The translations under genes and the position numbers were made by a program. Below, piece by piece: positions 46,371-54,232 of a DNA stretch of 64,000 bases. Numbering within the stretch: the first letter of the stretch is position 1; every line of letters begins with the position of its first letter. Where the stretch lies: assembly GCA_963764195.1 (NCBI GenBank), contig CAVXRG010000007.1, positions 62,001 to 126,000 on the forward strand. Direction: 5' to 3'. This stretch comes from JBDSSS01 sp963764195 (GTDB lineage: Bacteria > Actinomycetota > Actinomycetes > Actinomycetales > Dermatophilaceae). The notes under the pieces are model-generated. The model searched no databases, was not told where the DNA came from, and worked only from the letters and a program-made list of their open reading frames with translations.

Positions 46371-47663
46371 ATGTCCTCGATCCCCGCTCCGGACGACACG
46401 CCGGGCCTCGGCCAGCCGGTCGTCGTCCGGACGGTGCCGCTGCCCGACAGCGCGGCCCTGCTGTCCTACCTCCCGGCGGACACCCCGCCCGACGACCTCC
46501 ACTCGTGGGTGCGCCGGGGTGACGGCCTCGTCGGCTGGGGTCGCACCCTGAGCTTCGAGGCCTCGGGGGCCGACCGGTTCGCGGCCGCCGAGGCGTGGTG
46601 GCGCGACATCGCCGCGCACGGGGTCGTGCGTGACGAGGTGGACGTGCCGGGCACGGGGCTCATCTGCTTCGGCTCCTTCCCCTTCGCCGACGACTCCGCC
46701 GAGTCGGCGCGCCTCGTCGTGCCGGAGACGATCATCGGTCGCCGCGACGGGGTCTCGTGGCTGACGACGGTGAGCCTCGACCCGCAGCTGACCCTCCTCG
46801 AGCCGCCCGTCGTGGCCGCCGACCCCGAGCCTCCCGGGCTCGTGGCCTTCGCCGACGGACAGGTCTCCCCCGCCGACTACGCCCACGCCGTCGCGGCCGC
46901 GGTGACCCGGATCAGCGCGGGCGAGCTCGACAAGGTCGTGCTCGCCCGCGACCTGCTCGCGACCGCCTCACGGCCGATCGACCCGCGCTGGGTGCTGCGC
47001 CGCCTCGCCGAGCGCTACGCCAACACGTGGGTCTTCAGCGTGGCCGGGCTCGTCGGCGCGACGCCCGAGCTGCTCGTGCGCCGGGACCAGGGACTGATCA
47101 CCTCCCGGGTCCTCGCGGGCACGATCCGCCGCACCGGTGACGACGAGCACGACCTCGCGCTCGCGGCCTCCCTGGCCCGCTCCTCGAAGGACCTCGAGGA
47201 GCACGAGTACGCCGTGCGGTCCGTCGCCGACGCCCTCGCCCCGCACTGCTCCTCGATGAACGTGCCCGAGGCGCCCTTCGTCCTGCACCTGCCCAACGTC
47301 ATGCACCTCGCGACCGACGTCGCCGCCGTGAGCGCCGACGACGCGACCTCGCTCGCGCTCGCCGCCGCGCTCCACCCGTCGGCGGCGGTGGGCGGCACCC
47401 CGACCGCCGAGGCCCTGCGCCTCATCGCCGACCTCGAGCAGATGGACCGCGGTCGGTATGCCGGGCCCGTCGGCTGGATGGACGCGCGCGGTGACGGTGC
47501 CTGGGGGATCGCCCTGCGCAGCGGCGCCCTCGACCCCGCCGACCCCACCCAGATCCGGCTCTACGCCGGCTGCGGCATCGTCGCCGGCTCCGACCCCGAG
47601 TCCGAGGTCGCCGAGTCGAGCGCCAAGCTCATCCCGATGCGCGACGCCCTCGCGAGCGACTGA
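46371..47663 (+). CDS. menF: Isochorismate synthase
   Basis: 430 aa, chorismate-binding (anthranilate/isochorismate synthase) fold. ISAGELDKVVLARDL, the GATPELLVRR strand, SRVLAGTIRRTGDDEHD, SSKDLEEHEYAV and LHPSAAVGGTPTAEALRLI lead to the active-site ending YAGCGIVAGSDPESE. It makes isochorismate, the first committed step of menaquinone synthesis. It could instead serve a salicylate siderophore, but menD follows 7 bases later, so the menaquinone role is strongly preferred. Confidence 0.93.
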   Translation: MSSIPAPDDTPGLGQPVVVRTVPLPDSAALLSYLPADTPPDDLHSWVRRGDGLVGWGRTLSFEASGADRFAAAEAWWRDIAAHGVVRDEVDVPGTGLICFGSFPFADDSAESARLVVPETIIGRRDGVSWLTTVSLDPQLTLLEPPVVAADPEPPGLVAFADGQVSPADYAHAVAAAVTRISAGELDKVVLARDLLATASRPIDPRWVLRRLAERYANTWVFSVAGLVGATPELLVRRDQGLITSRVLAGTIRRTGDDEHDLALAASLARSSKDLEEHEYAVRSVADALAPHCSSMNVPEAPFVLHLPNVMHLATDVAAVSADDATSLALAAALHPSAAVGGTPTAEALRLIADLEQMDRGRYAGPVGWMDARGDGAWGIALRSGALDPADPTQIRLYAGCGIVAGSDPESEVAESSAKLIPMRDALASD

Positions 47664-47670
47664 GCCCGCG

Positions 47671-49363
47671 ATGGCTCCCGCCCCGACGACGGCCACCTCG
47701 GCGCAGCTCTCGCTCGCCCTGCTCCAGCAGCTCTGGCTCGGCGGGGTGCGCGACGTCGTGCTCGCCCCCGGATCCCGGTCGGCCCCGCTCGCCCTCGGTG
47801 CGCATGCCGCCGACGCCGCGGGCGACCTGCGGCTGCACGTGCGCGTCGACGAGCGCAGCGCCGGCTTCCTCGCGCTCGGTCTCGCGACCGGCTCGCGGCG
47901 GCCCGTCGCCGTCGTCACCACCTCGGGCACGGCCGTCGGCAACCTCCTCCCGGCGGTGATGGAGGCGCACCACACCGGCCGGCGCCTCGTCGTCGTCAGC
48001 GCCGACCGGCCCGCCCGGCTGCGCGGCTCCGGGGCCAACCAGACCACGCTCCAGGCCGACCTCTTCGCGCCCTTCGCCCCGTGCCACGACCTCGACGCGG
48101 CGAGCGCCGGTGACGTGCTCGATGCCGCCGTCGCCGCGGCCTGCGCGGGCCCCGGCCCGGCGCAGCTCAACCTCCAGCTCGACGACCCGCTGCTCCCCGA
48201 GGGCGTCGGCCCCTGGTGGCAGCGCCCTGCGGCCACCTCCCCGGCCTCGGTAGCCTCCCCCATCCCGGTGATCTCGGAGCCGGCCGGCGAGGTGCTGGCC
48301 CGCGGACCGCGCACCGTCGTCGTGGCCGGGGACGACGCCGGACCCGCCGCCCGCCTGCTCGCCGAGGCCGGCGGGTGGCCGCTGCTCGCCGAGCCGACGT
48401 CGGGCGCCCGGATCGGGGCCAACGCGATCCGGACCCACCGCCTGCTGCTCACGACCGCGCTGCGCGACCGGATCGAGCGGGTCGTCGTCATCGGGCACCC
48501 GACCCTCTCGCGGCCCGTCACCGGACTGATCAGCGACCCCGCGATCGACGTGGTCGCGGTGCGCACGGCGAGCGGGGTCGCCACCGACCCCGGCCGCGTC
48601 GCCCGGATCGTCGACGCCGTGCCCCGCCTCGACGAGGCCGCCCCGGGCGCCGGCGACGCCGCCTGGCTGCAGCAGTGGCGCGCGGCGGACGCCCGGCTCG
48701 GCGCCCTCGTCGACGCTGCCCTCGAGAGCGATGCCGCGACGGCCGGGTCGATCCCGCCGCTGCTCGTCGCGGCCGCCGTGGGCCGGGCGGTGGGGGCCGA
48801 CACGAGCCTCGTCGTGGGGTCGTCCAACCCGGTCCGCGACCTCGACGTCATGGCGCTCCCCTGGCCGCCGCACCAGCGCCGCTTCGTCGTCGGCAACCGC
48901 GGTCTGGCCGGCATCGACGGCGTCGTCTCGACCGCGATCGGGGTCGCCCTCGGCCGTCGGGACCCCGCCCGCACCATCACCTACCTCGGCGACGTCACCT
49001 TCGTCCACGACTCGGGCGGCCTCGTCATCGGCCCCGACGAGCCGGTCCCCTCCCTCACCGTCGTCGTGCTGAGCGACGACGGGGGCGCGATCTTCGCGAC
49101 GCTCGAGCAGGGCGCCGGACCGTATGCCGCAGGGCTTCGAGCGCGTCTTCGCGACCCCGCACGGCACCGACCTCGCAGCCCTCTGCGCGGCGCACCACAC
49201 GGCATACGAACGCGTGACCGACCTCGCCCGGCTGGAGGCTGCCCTGGCCGAGCGTCCCGAGGGGATCCGGGTGCTCGAGGTGCCGGTGTCGCGCGGCGAC
49301 CGCCGGGCCGAGTCCGCGCGGCTGCGCGAGCTCGCCCGGCACGCGGTGCCCGACCCCGCCTGA
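47671..49363 (+). CDS. menD: MenD (SEPHCHC synthase), reading frame interrupted near its 3' end
   Basis: TPP-dependent enzyme joining isochorismate and 2-oxoglutarate. The first frame from the ATG at 47671 has DVVLAPGSRSAPLAL, DERSAGFLALGLA, TTSGTAVGNLLPAV, SADRPARLRGSGANQTT and the TPP motif GDVTFVHDSGGL, then fails after AGPYAAG near 49133. The expected C-terminus (GFERVFATPHGTDLAALCAAHH ... ARHAVPDPA) continues in the +1 frame and stops at 49363. Removing one G from the GGG near 49131-49133 restores a single protein of about 563 aa. This may be a sequencing error, a real mutation or a recoding site; the first is most likely because the other men genes are intact. Confidence 0.85.
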
Positions 49364-49390
49364 CCCCCGACGGTCACCGACACGTGCGGG

Positions 49391-50152
49391 TCAGCGCAGG
49401 TCAGGCACGGGCCACTGGGTCGGCGAGCCGCCGAGCGGCTCCCGCGCGGCCCGGACGAGCGCCGCGTTGTCGTGGGCCTCGCGGCCGGTCGGCAGGGCCA
49501 GGGTGTCCTCGAGCCCGGTCCGCACGTCGAAGCCCTGGTCCTGCGCCCAGCGCAGGACCGGCCACGACCACGCCTGCTCCCCGTGGACGAGCACCGGCGC
49601 CGGACCCATCCCGAGGGCGGCGAGGATCCGCTCGGCCGCCCACGTGCCGCTCGAGCCGGGGCTGACGCCGGGGATCACCTCGACGAGGACCCGCTCGACC
49701 TGCCAGGGCCAGTTGGTGGAGACGAACTGGCCCGCGGCGTTCGGCGTCCACAGGCCCGCCTCGACGCCGATCCCGCGGTCGTGCAGCGCCTCGGCGAGCG
49801 CCACCGCGCCGTCCTCGTGCCAGTTGACGCTGGCGCAGTCCGGGCCGCCCTCGTCCGGGGCGGGCCACTCGGCGACATGGGCGACCTTCCGCCGCGCCGA
49901 GCCGACGATGCCGTCGCGGGTCGAGACCGAGACCCGGATGCCGGGCACCGCGGCCCGGATCGCGCGCGCGGCATCGACGACGTGCCGGGTGTCGAGGGTC
50001 TCGAGCCCGTCGTCGCCGCGCGGGTGGACGTGCACCATGAAGGCGCCGGCATCGACGGCGGACGCAGCGGCCTGCCCGAGCTGGGCTGCCGTGACGGGCA
50101 GCCGCGGGTGCGACCGGGGGTGCCGGGCGCCGTTGAGGCAGGCCGTGATCAC
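49391..50152 (-). CDS. Beta-keto acid cleavage enzyme family (BKACE, DUF849)
   Basis: 253 aa TIM-barrel protein. The zinc-binding FMVHVHPRGDDG (about 40), VSVSTRDGIVG, CASVNWHEDGAVALAEALHDRGIGVEAGLW and a late GLEDTLALPTGREAHDNAALV are typical of BKACE, which condense or cleave beta-keto acids with acetyl-CoA. The prototype is 3-keto-5-aminohexanoate cleavage enzyme. GTG start (VITACLNGARHP) in a GTGA overlap with menC, so the two are cotranscribed. The substrate is unknown; its place in a menaquinone locus is not explained by the known pathway. Somewhat shorter than many family members. Confidence 0.85.
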   Translation of the reverse strand: MITACLNGARHPRSHPRLPVTAAQLGQAAASAVDAGAFMVHVHPRGDDGLETLDTRHVVDAARAIRAAVPGIRVSVSTRDGIVGSARRKVAHVAEWPAPDEGGPDCASVNWHEDGAVALAEALHDRGIGVEAGLWTPNAAGQFVSTNWPWQVERVLVEVIPGVSPGSSGTWAAERILAALGMGPAPVLVHGEQAWSWPVLRWAQDQGFDVRTGLEDTLALPTGREAHDNAALVRAAREPLGGSPTQWPVPDLR

Positions 50153-51156
50153 AGGGGTCCTCCATCGGCGGTGAGCCGGGCGTGGCAGCGGGTGAGCCGG
50201 TCGCGCCACCAGCGCTGCCGCTCGGGATCGGCGGCGAGGCTCCGCAGCGCGTCGGGTTCTACCCGGGCCCGTCCGGGGACGAGGTGACCGCCGACCGGTC
50301 GCAGCGGCGGGTCGGCGACGTCGGAGGCGAAGAGACCCACCGTGCCCAGCCCGCAGGCGTGGTCGAGGGTGGGCAGGGCCGCGGCGAGAGCCACCCCGGC
50401 CCCGATCCCGACGCTCGTGTCGAGGGCGGACGAGACGACGGCGGGCAGGCCGCACGCGTCGACGATCTCGAGGGCCCGGGCCACCCCGCCGAGCGGCGCG
50501 ACCTTGACGACGACGAGATCGGCGGCGCCGAGGGCGGCGACCCGCAGCGGGTCCTCGGCCCGTCGGATCGACTCGTCGGCGGCGATCGGCACGTCGACCC
50601 CGGCCCGAGCGAGCGCCGTCCGGACCCAGGCGAGGTCCTCGACGGTGGCGCAGGGCTGCTCGACGTACTCGAGGTCGTGGGTCGCGAGCCGGCCGATCGC
50701 CTCGATCGCGGTCTCCCGGTCCCAGCCGCCGTTGGCGTCGACCCTGACGCGGGCCGCCGGCCCCATCGCTGCTCGCACGGCGGCGACGCGGTCGAGGTCG
50801 TCGCCGAGCGTCTGGCCGGCCTCGGCCACCTTGACCTTCGCGGTCGTGCAGCCGTCGAAGCGGGCGAGCACCGCCTCGACCTCGTCCGGCGCGACGGCGG
50901 GCACGGTGGCGTTGACCGCGACGTGCGTGCGGACGGGCGCCGGCCAGCCGGCATACGCCGCCTCGAGGCCGGCCGCCAGCCAGCGAGAGGCCTCGGCGTC
51001 GGGGTACTCGACGAACGGCGCGAACTCGCCCCAGCCAGAAGGCCCCTCGAAGAGGACGGCCTCGCGGGTCGACACCCCGCGGAAGCGGACGCGCATCGGC
51101 AGCGCGACGACGTGGGCGCCCGCGAGCAGCTCGTCGGTGGACGGGAGCGCGGTCAT
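50149..51156 (-). CDS. menC: o-Succinylbenzoate synthase
   Basis: 335 aa, enolase superfamily. Catalytic Lys pair in TTAKVKVAE (about 105), metal ligands Asp in VDANGGW, Glu in EQPCATVEDL and Asp in AADESIRR, and the second Lys in VVVKVAPLGG are all in place. N-terminal capping domain includes RFRGVSTREAVLFEGPSGWGEFAPF. It dehydrates SHCHC to o-succinylbenzoate. Its stop overlaps the BKACE gene, and it converges on menD. Confidence 0.94.
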   Translation of the reverse strand: MTALPSTDELLAGAHVVALPMRVRFRGVSTREAVLFEGPSGWGEFAPFVEYPDAEASRWLAAGLEAAYAGWPAPVRTHVAVNATVPAVAPDEVEAVLARFDGCTTAKVKVAEAGQTLGDDLDRVAAVRAAMGPAARVRVDANGGWDRETAIEAIGRLATHDLEYVEQPCATVEDLAWVRTALARAGVDVPIAADESIRRAEDPLRVAALGAADLVVVKVAPLGGVARALEIVDACGLPAVVSSALDTSVGIGAGVALAAALPTLDHACGLGTVGLFASDVADPPLRPVGGHLVPGRARVEPDALRSLAADPERQRWWRDRLTRCHARLTADGGPL

Positions 51157-51225
51157 GAGCCCATCATCACCGACCCGCCCGTCACCGGCGCACCCCCCTC
51201 CAGCGGGCTCGTCACGAAACGCGGT

Positions 51226-51954
51226 TCACGAACCACCGTGACGGTCGAGGTGAAGGAGCGTCCAGCCCACCAGGGCGAACCAGGTCGGCAGCAGGAGACC
51301 GTAGAGGAAGTAGGCCGGCCCGATCACGGGCCGCAGCGCCTCAGACAGCACCCCCACGCCACCCGTGACGACCCCGAGGGTTGCGACCACCGCGCCGAAG
51401 GCCCCGGCCCGCATGATCAGGGAGAGGACGAGGATCGCGGCAGCCGTCAGTATCCCCGCCCCGGACACCGCGTTCGTGGCCGCGATCAGGGCATCCGCCG
51501 CACTCGCCAAGCCCGCGCGTTCGGCGTCCGTCCGCGCCGCCGTGTAGGAGTGGCTGAGCAGGACCAAACCGCCATGCAACGACTGCGGGCTGCTGCCCAG
51601 GGCGAGCGCGACGGTTTCGGAGGCGACCCCGAAAAGGCCCCCGATGGCCGCCCAGCTCTTGTTCACGTCCTTCAGGGCCACCGCGAGGGCGACGAACACG
51701 ACCAGAGCGGGCACGCTCAGCCCGACGAAGCACACCAGCTCGACGAGGTACACGACCGTGTGGCTGTCGATGTACGCCAGCAGCGCGCTCCCCTCCTCCG
51801 GCGGGATCGGCGCGACGATGATCAACGCGACCGGCACCAGCACCATCAGGACGTAGAGCAGCGAGGCCACGCCCCCGGCCCGGTACAGCGGGGCCCAGGA
51901 CATGTCCGGGCCTGTCGGTGCGCCACCATCCGTCGAGGGCGACGCGCGGGTCAT
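51226..51954 (-). CDS. Multi-pass membrane protein, DUF4386-like
   Basis: 242 aa with six to seven predicted membrane helices after a polar N-terminus. The start YRAGGVASLLYVLMVLVPVALIIV and the following helices resemble DUF4386 membrane proteins of unknown function. Codon use has somewhat more A/T at third positions than its neighbours. ATG start in a TGATG junction with the upstream lipoprotein gene, so the two are a coupled pair. A shadow frame extends further upstream but is Arg-rich. Confidence 0.7.
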   Translation of the reverse strand: MTRASPSTDGGAPTGPDMSWAPLYRAGGVASLLYVLMVLVPVALIIVAPIPPEEGSALLAYIDSHTVVYLVELVCFVGLSVPALVVFVALAVALKDVNKSWAAIGGLFGVASETVALALGSSPQSLHGGLVLLSHSYTAARTDAERAGLASAADALIAATNAVSGAGILTAAAILVLSLIMRAGAFGAVVATLGVVTGGVGVLSEALRPVIGPAYFLYGLLLPTWFALVGWTLLHLDRHGGS

Positions 51955-52307
51955 CAGCGCGCCGACGTGGAGGGTCGTGACCGCCGGCGGGCGCCCGCCC
52001 CGCCGCTGGAGAAGAAGATCGACACCCCGAGCAGGAAGCCGAAGTCGTACCAGCCGCCGGTGTTGCGCACCTCGTAGATGCCGACCGCGTCGTTCACGAG
52101 CGACACCAGGAAGGCGATCGGCGCGATGAAGCCCTGCCACAGACCGAGCCAGAACCCTGCGTCGCCCGCTCCCTGCCCGGCTGACGGGTTGGCGCTCGCG
52201 GCACAGCCGGCCATGAGGAGGGTCAGCACCGCGACCGCGGCGAGGACGACGACCCTGCGCCGCGGTCCGGAGACAGGGTTCACCGGCCGCCTTGTTCGAG
52301 CCGTCAT
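51954..52307 (-). CDS. Small putative lipoprotein
   Basis: 117 aa. Basic N-terminus, hydrophobic stretch VVVLAAVAVLTLLMAG and lipobox MAGC predict a lipoprotein. The mature part has FWLGLWQGFIAPIAFLVSL, a probable membrane or amphipathic helix, then GIYEVRNTGGWYDFGFLLGVSIFF, a pattern I associate with a small actinobacterial family of unknown function. The ATG at 52307 (MTARTRRP) is preferred; an in-frame ATG 29 codons earlier would put the signal peptide too far in. Confidence 0.72.
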   Translation of the reverse strand: MTARTRRPVNPVSGPRRRVVVLAAVAVLTLLMAGCAASANPSAGQGAGDAGFWLGLWQGFIAPIAFLVSLVNDAVGIYEVRNTGGWYDFGFLLGVSIFFSSGGAGARRRSRPSTSAR

Positions 52308-52433
52308 CGACTGCCTCCGATTCCACAGATCGCTCGTCGCTCTCACCTCTACCTCACGGTGCCACTGTGGCCACCCGTCCGACAAGAGAGGCACGGGAGT
52401 CCATGTCGGACGGGCACCGCACGAGGCTGCGAC

Positions 52434-52958
52434 TCACCGGGGCGAAGACCGGGGCACTCCGTCGACGGGGAGGGGGCCGAGGGCCACGTCGGCGGGGTTC
52501 TCGACCGCGACGGCGATCCGGTCGCGGAGGGTCTCCGACATCTCCGGCAGGCCGTCGAGCGGGAACCAGCGGGCCTCGGTCGACTCGTCGTCCCCCGGCC
52601 GGGGCTCGCCCGAGACCCACCGACAGCGGAAGGTGTGGTCGAGGTAGGCCGCCCGGTCCCCGTTGACGTGCGTCACCTCGGACGTGGCGCGGACCCAGAC
52701 GAGGCGCTCGATCTCGGCGACGACGCAGGCCTCCTCCGCGACCTCGCGCAACGCGGCCACGTGGGCGTCCTCGGCGGGGTCGATGATGCCCGTCACGGGC
52801 GTCCAGGCCCCGTTGTCGGAGCGCTTGACGAGCAGCACCTCGAGCGAGCCGGGGGCGTCGGCCCGGTCGCGCAGGACGACGGCGGTGATGCCCGGCAGCC
52901 AGAGCGGGTCGGTCCCGATCCGCTCGCGCAAGGCCACGATGAAGGGCGGGATCGGCAT
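52434..52958 (-). CDS. NUDIX hydrolase
   Basis: 174 aa. The Nudix box runs from GIIDPAEDAHVAALREVAEEACV (about 57-79): the REVAEE metal-binding core is intact but the usual Gly after EEx is Cys. N-terminal GITAVVLRD and a C-terminal EARWFPLDGLP complete the fold. It should hydrolyse a nucleoside-diphosphate-linked compound; substrate unknown. TAGGGT lies 7 bases before the ATG, implying a leaderless mRNA. Divergent from menB. Confidence 0.9.
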   Translation of the reverse strand: MPIPPFIVALRERIGTDPLWLPGITAVVLRDRADAPGSLEVLLVKRSDNGAWTPVTGIIDPAEDAHVAALREVAEEACVVAEIERLVWVRATSEVTHVNGDRAAYLDHTFRCRWVSGEPRPGDDESTEARWFPLDGLPEMSETLRDRIAVAVENPADVALGPLPVDGVPRSSPR

Positions 52959-52965
52959 GACCCCG

Positions 52966-52971
52966 ACCCTA
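52966..52971 (-). promoter_or_regulatory. -10 box TAGGGT of the NUDIX gene, leaderless type
   Basis: TAGGGT on the minus strand ends 7 bases before the NUDIX ATG at 52958. No Shine-Dalgarno is visible. Confidence 0.45.
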
Positions 52972-52993
52972 GCGAGCCGGCCACCCGAGGCGG

Positions 52994-53027
52994 GGTATGC
53001 CGCTCACGGCGGGGACGGCGGCATACC
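52994..53027. promoter_or_regulatory. Inverted repeat in the NUDIX/menB divergent promoter region
   Basis: GGTATGCCGC and GCGGCATACC are perfect 10-base inverted copies separated by 14 bases, midway between the two divergent -10 boxes. It may be an operator for either gene. It is built from two copies of the window-wide GTATGCC motif and these are the only intergenic exact copies. Confidence 0.5.
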
Positions 53028-53053
53028 TCGGCGGGGCGCGCCGCCCACCTCGT

Positions 53054-53059
53054 TAGGCT
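53054..53059 (+). promoter_or_regulatory. -10 box TAGGCT of menB, leaderless type
   Basis: TAGGCT ends 6 bases before the GTG start of menB, with no Shine-Dalgarno between. Confidence 0.5.
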
Positions 53060-53065
53060 GCGGAC

Positions 53066-54025
53066 GTGACCAGCGCGCACGTCTCGGACGTCTTCGACCC
53101 GGCGGAGTGGGACGTCGTGCCCGGCTTCGACCTCACCGACATCACCTACCACCGCCGGCGGCCCGTCGGGGGGCGCCCGCACGCCGAGTCGGGGGTGGTG
53201 CGGATCGCGTTCGACCGCCCCGAGGTGCTCAACGCGTTCCGTCCGCACACCGTCGACGAGCTCTACCGCGCGCTCGACCACGCGCGGATGACCCCCGACG
53301 TCGGGGTCGTGCTGCTCACCGGCAACGGGCCCTCGCCGAAGGACGGCAAGTGGTCGTTCTGCTCCGGTGGCGACCAGCGGATCCGGGGCCGCTCCGGCTA
53401 CCAGTACGCGACCGCGCCGGACGCCGACGCCACCGCGTCCGGCATCGACGCGGCCCGGGTCCGCGCCCAGGGCGGGCGGCTGCACATCCTCGAGGTGCAG
53501 CGGCTGATCCGGACGATGCCCAAGGTCGTCATCGCCGTCGTCGGCGGCTGGGCGGCGGGCGGCGGCCACTCCCTCCACGTCGTCTGCGACCTGACGATCG
53601 CGTCGCGGCAGGAGGCACGGTTCAAGCAGACCGACGCCGACGTCGGCTCCTTCGACGCGGGCTACGGCAGCGCCTACCTCGCCAAGATGGTCGGCCAGAA
53701 GTTCGCCCGCGAGATCTTCTTCCTCGGACGCACCTACTCGGCCGAGGACATGCAGCGGATGGGTGCGGTCAACATCGTCGCCGACCACGCCGATCTCGAG
53801 CGCGAGGCGCTGCAGGTCGCGACCGAGATCATGGGCAAGAGCCCGCAGGCCCAGCGGATGCTCAAGTTCGCGTTCAACCTCACCGACGACGGACTGATGG
53901 GCCAGCAGGTGTTCGCGGGGGAGGCGACCCGGCTCGCCTACATGACCGACGAGGCCGTCGAGGGGCGCGACCAGTTCCTCGAGAAGCGCGACCCCGACTG
54001 GTCGCCCTTTCCCTGGTACTTCTGA
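53066..54025 (+). CDS. menB: 1,4-Dihydroxy-2-naphthoyl-CoA synthase
   Basis: 319 aa crotonase family. The MenB-type features are FCSGGDQRIRGRSGYQY (about 93-110), VVGGWAAGGGHSLHVVCDLTIAS, QTDADVGSFDAGYGSAYLAKMVGQKFAREIFFLGR and the C-terminal KRDPDWSPFPWYF. It closes the second ring of the naphthoquinone. GTG start fixed by the leaderless-type -10 six bases before it. It is separate from the menF-menD and menC genes and followed by a repeat-rich spacer before the MFS-menE unit. Confidence 0.96.
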   Translation: MTSAHVSDVFDPAEWDVVPGFDLTDITYHRRRPVGGRPHAESGVVRIAFDRPEVLNAFRPHTVDELYRALDHARMTPDVGVVLLTGNGPSPKDGKWSFCSGGDQRIRGRSGYQYATAPDADATASGIDAARVRAQGGRLHILEVQRLIRTMPKVVIAVVGGWAAGGGHSLHVVCDLTIASRQEARFKQTDADVGSFDAGYGSAYLAKMVGQKFAREIFFLGRTYSAEDMQRMGAVNIVADHADLEREALQVATEIMGKSPQAQRMLKFAFNLTDDGLMGQQVFAGEATRLAYMTDEAVEGRDQFLEKRDPDWSPFPWYF

Positions 54026-54070
54026 GCAGCGCCGGCCCTCGCCCCGGGAGCGGTTGGCTGCCGGGTCCGC

Positions 54071-54166
54071 GATCAGTCCGCGATCAGTCCGCGATCAGTC
54101 CGCGGATCAGTCTGCCTCTGGTGCTGCCCTGACGACACCACGCGCAGACTGATCCGCAGACTGATC
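54071..54166. repeat. 11-base tandem repeat with inverted copies after menB
   Basis: GATCAGTCCGC occurs at 54071, 54082 and 54093, with a variant GATCAGTCTGC at 54105. Inverted copies GCAGACTGATC lie at 54144 and 54156. The segments 54104-54115 and 54144-54155 pair perfectly over 12 bp with a 28-base loop, so the block may stop menB transcription. It fills the spacer 54026-54232, which has no gene. Confidence 0.85.
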
Positions 54167-54232
54167 CCACGCGGCCTCGGACCTGCCGCGATCCGTGGCC
54201 CGGTCCCCGGTGGGACAGGGCAGGATGGCCTG

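Noticed and set aside
46371..47663. Salicylate (siderophore) synthase instead of MenF
   Set aside because: The gene is followed 7 bases later by menD and surrounded by men genes; no siderophore genes are visible.
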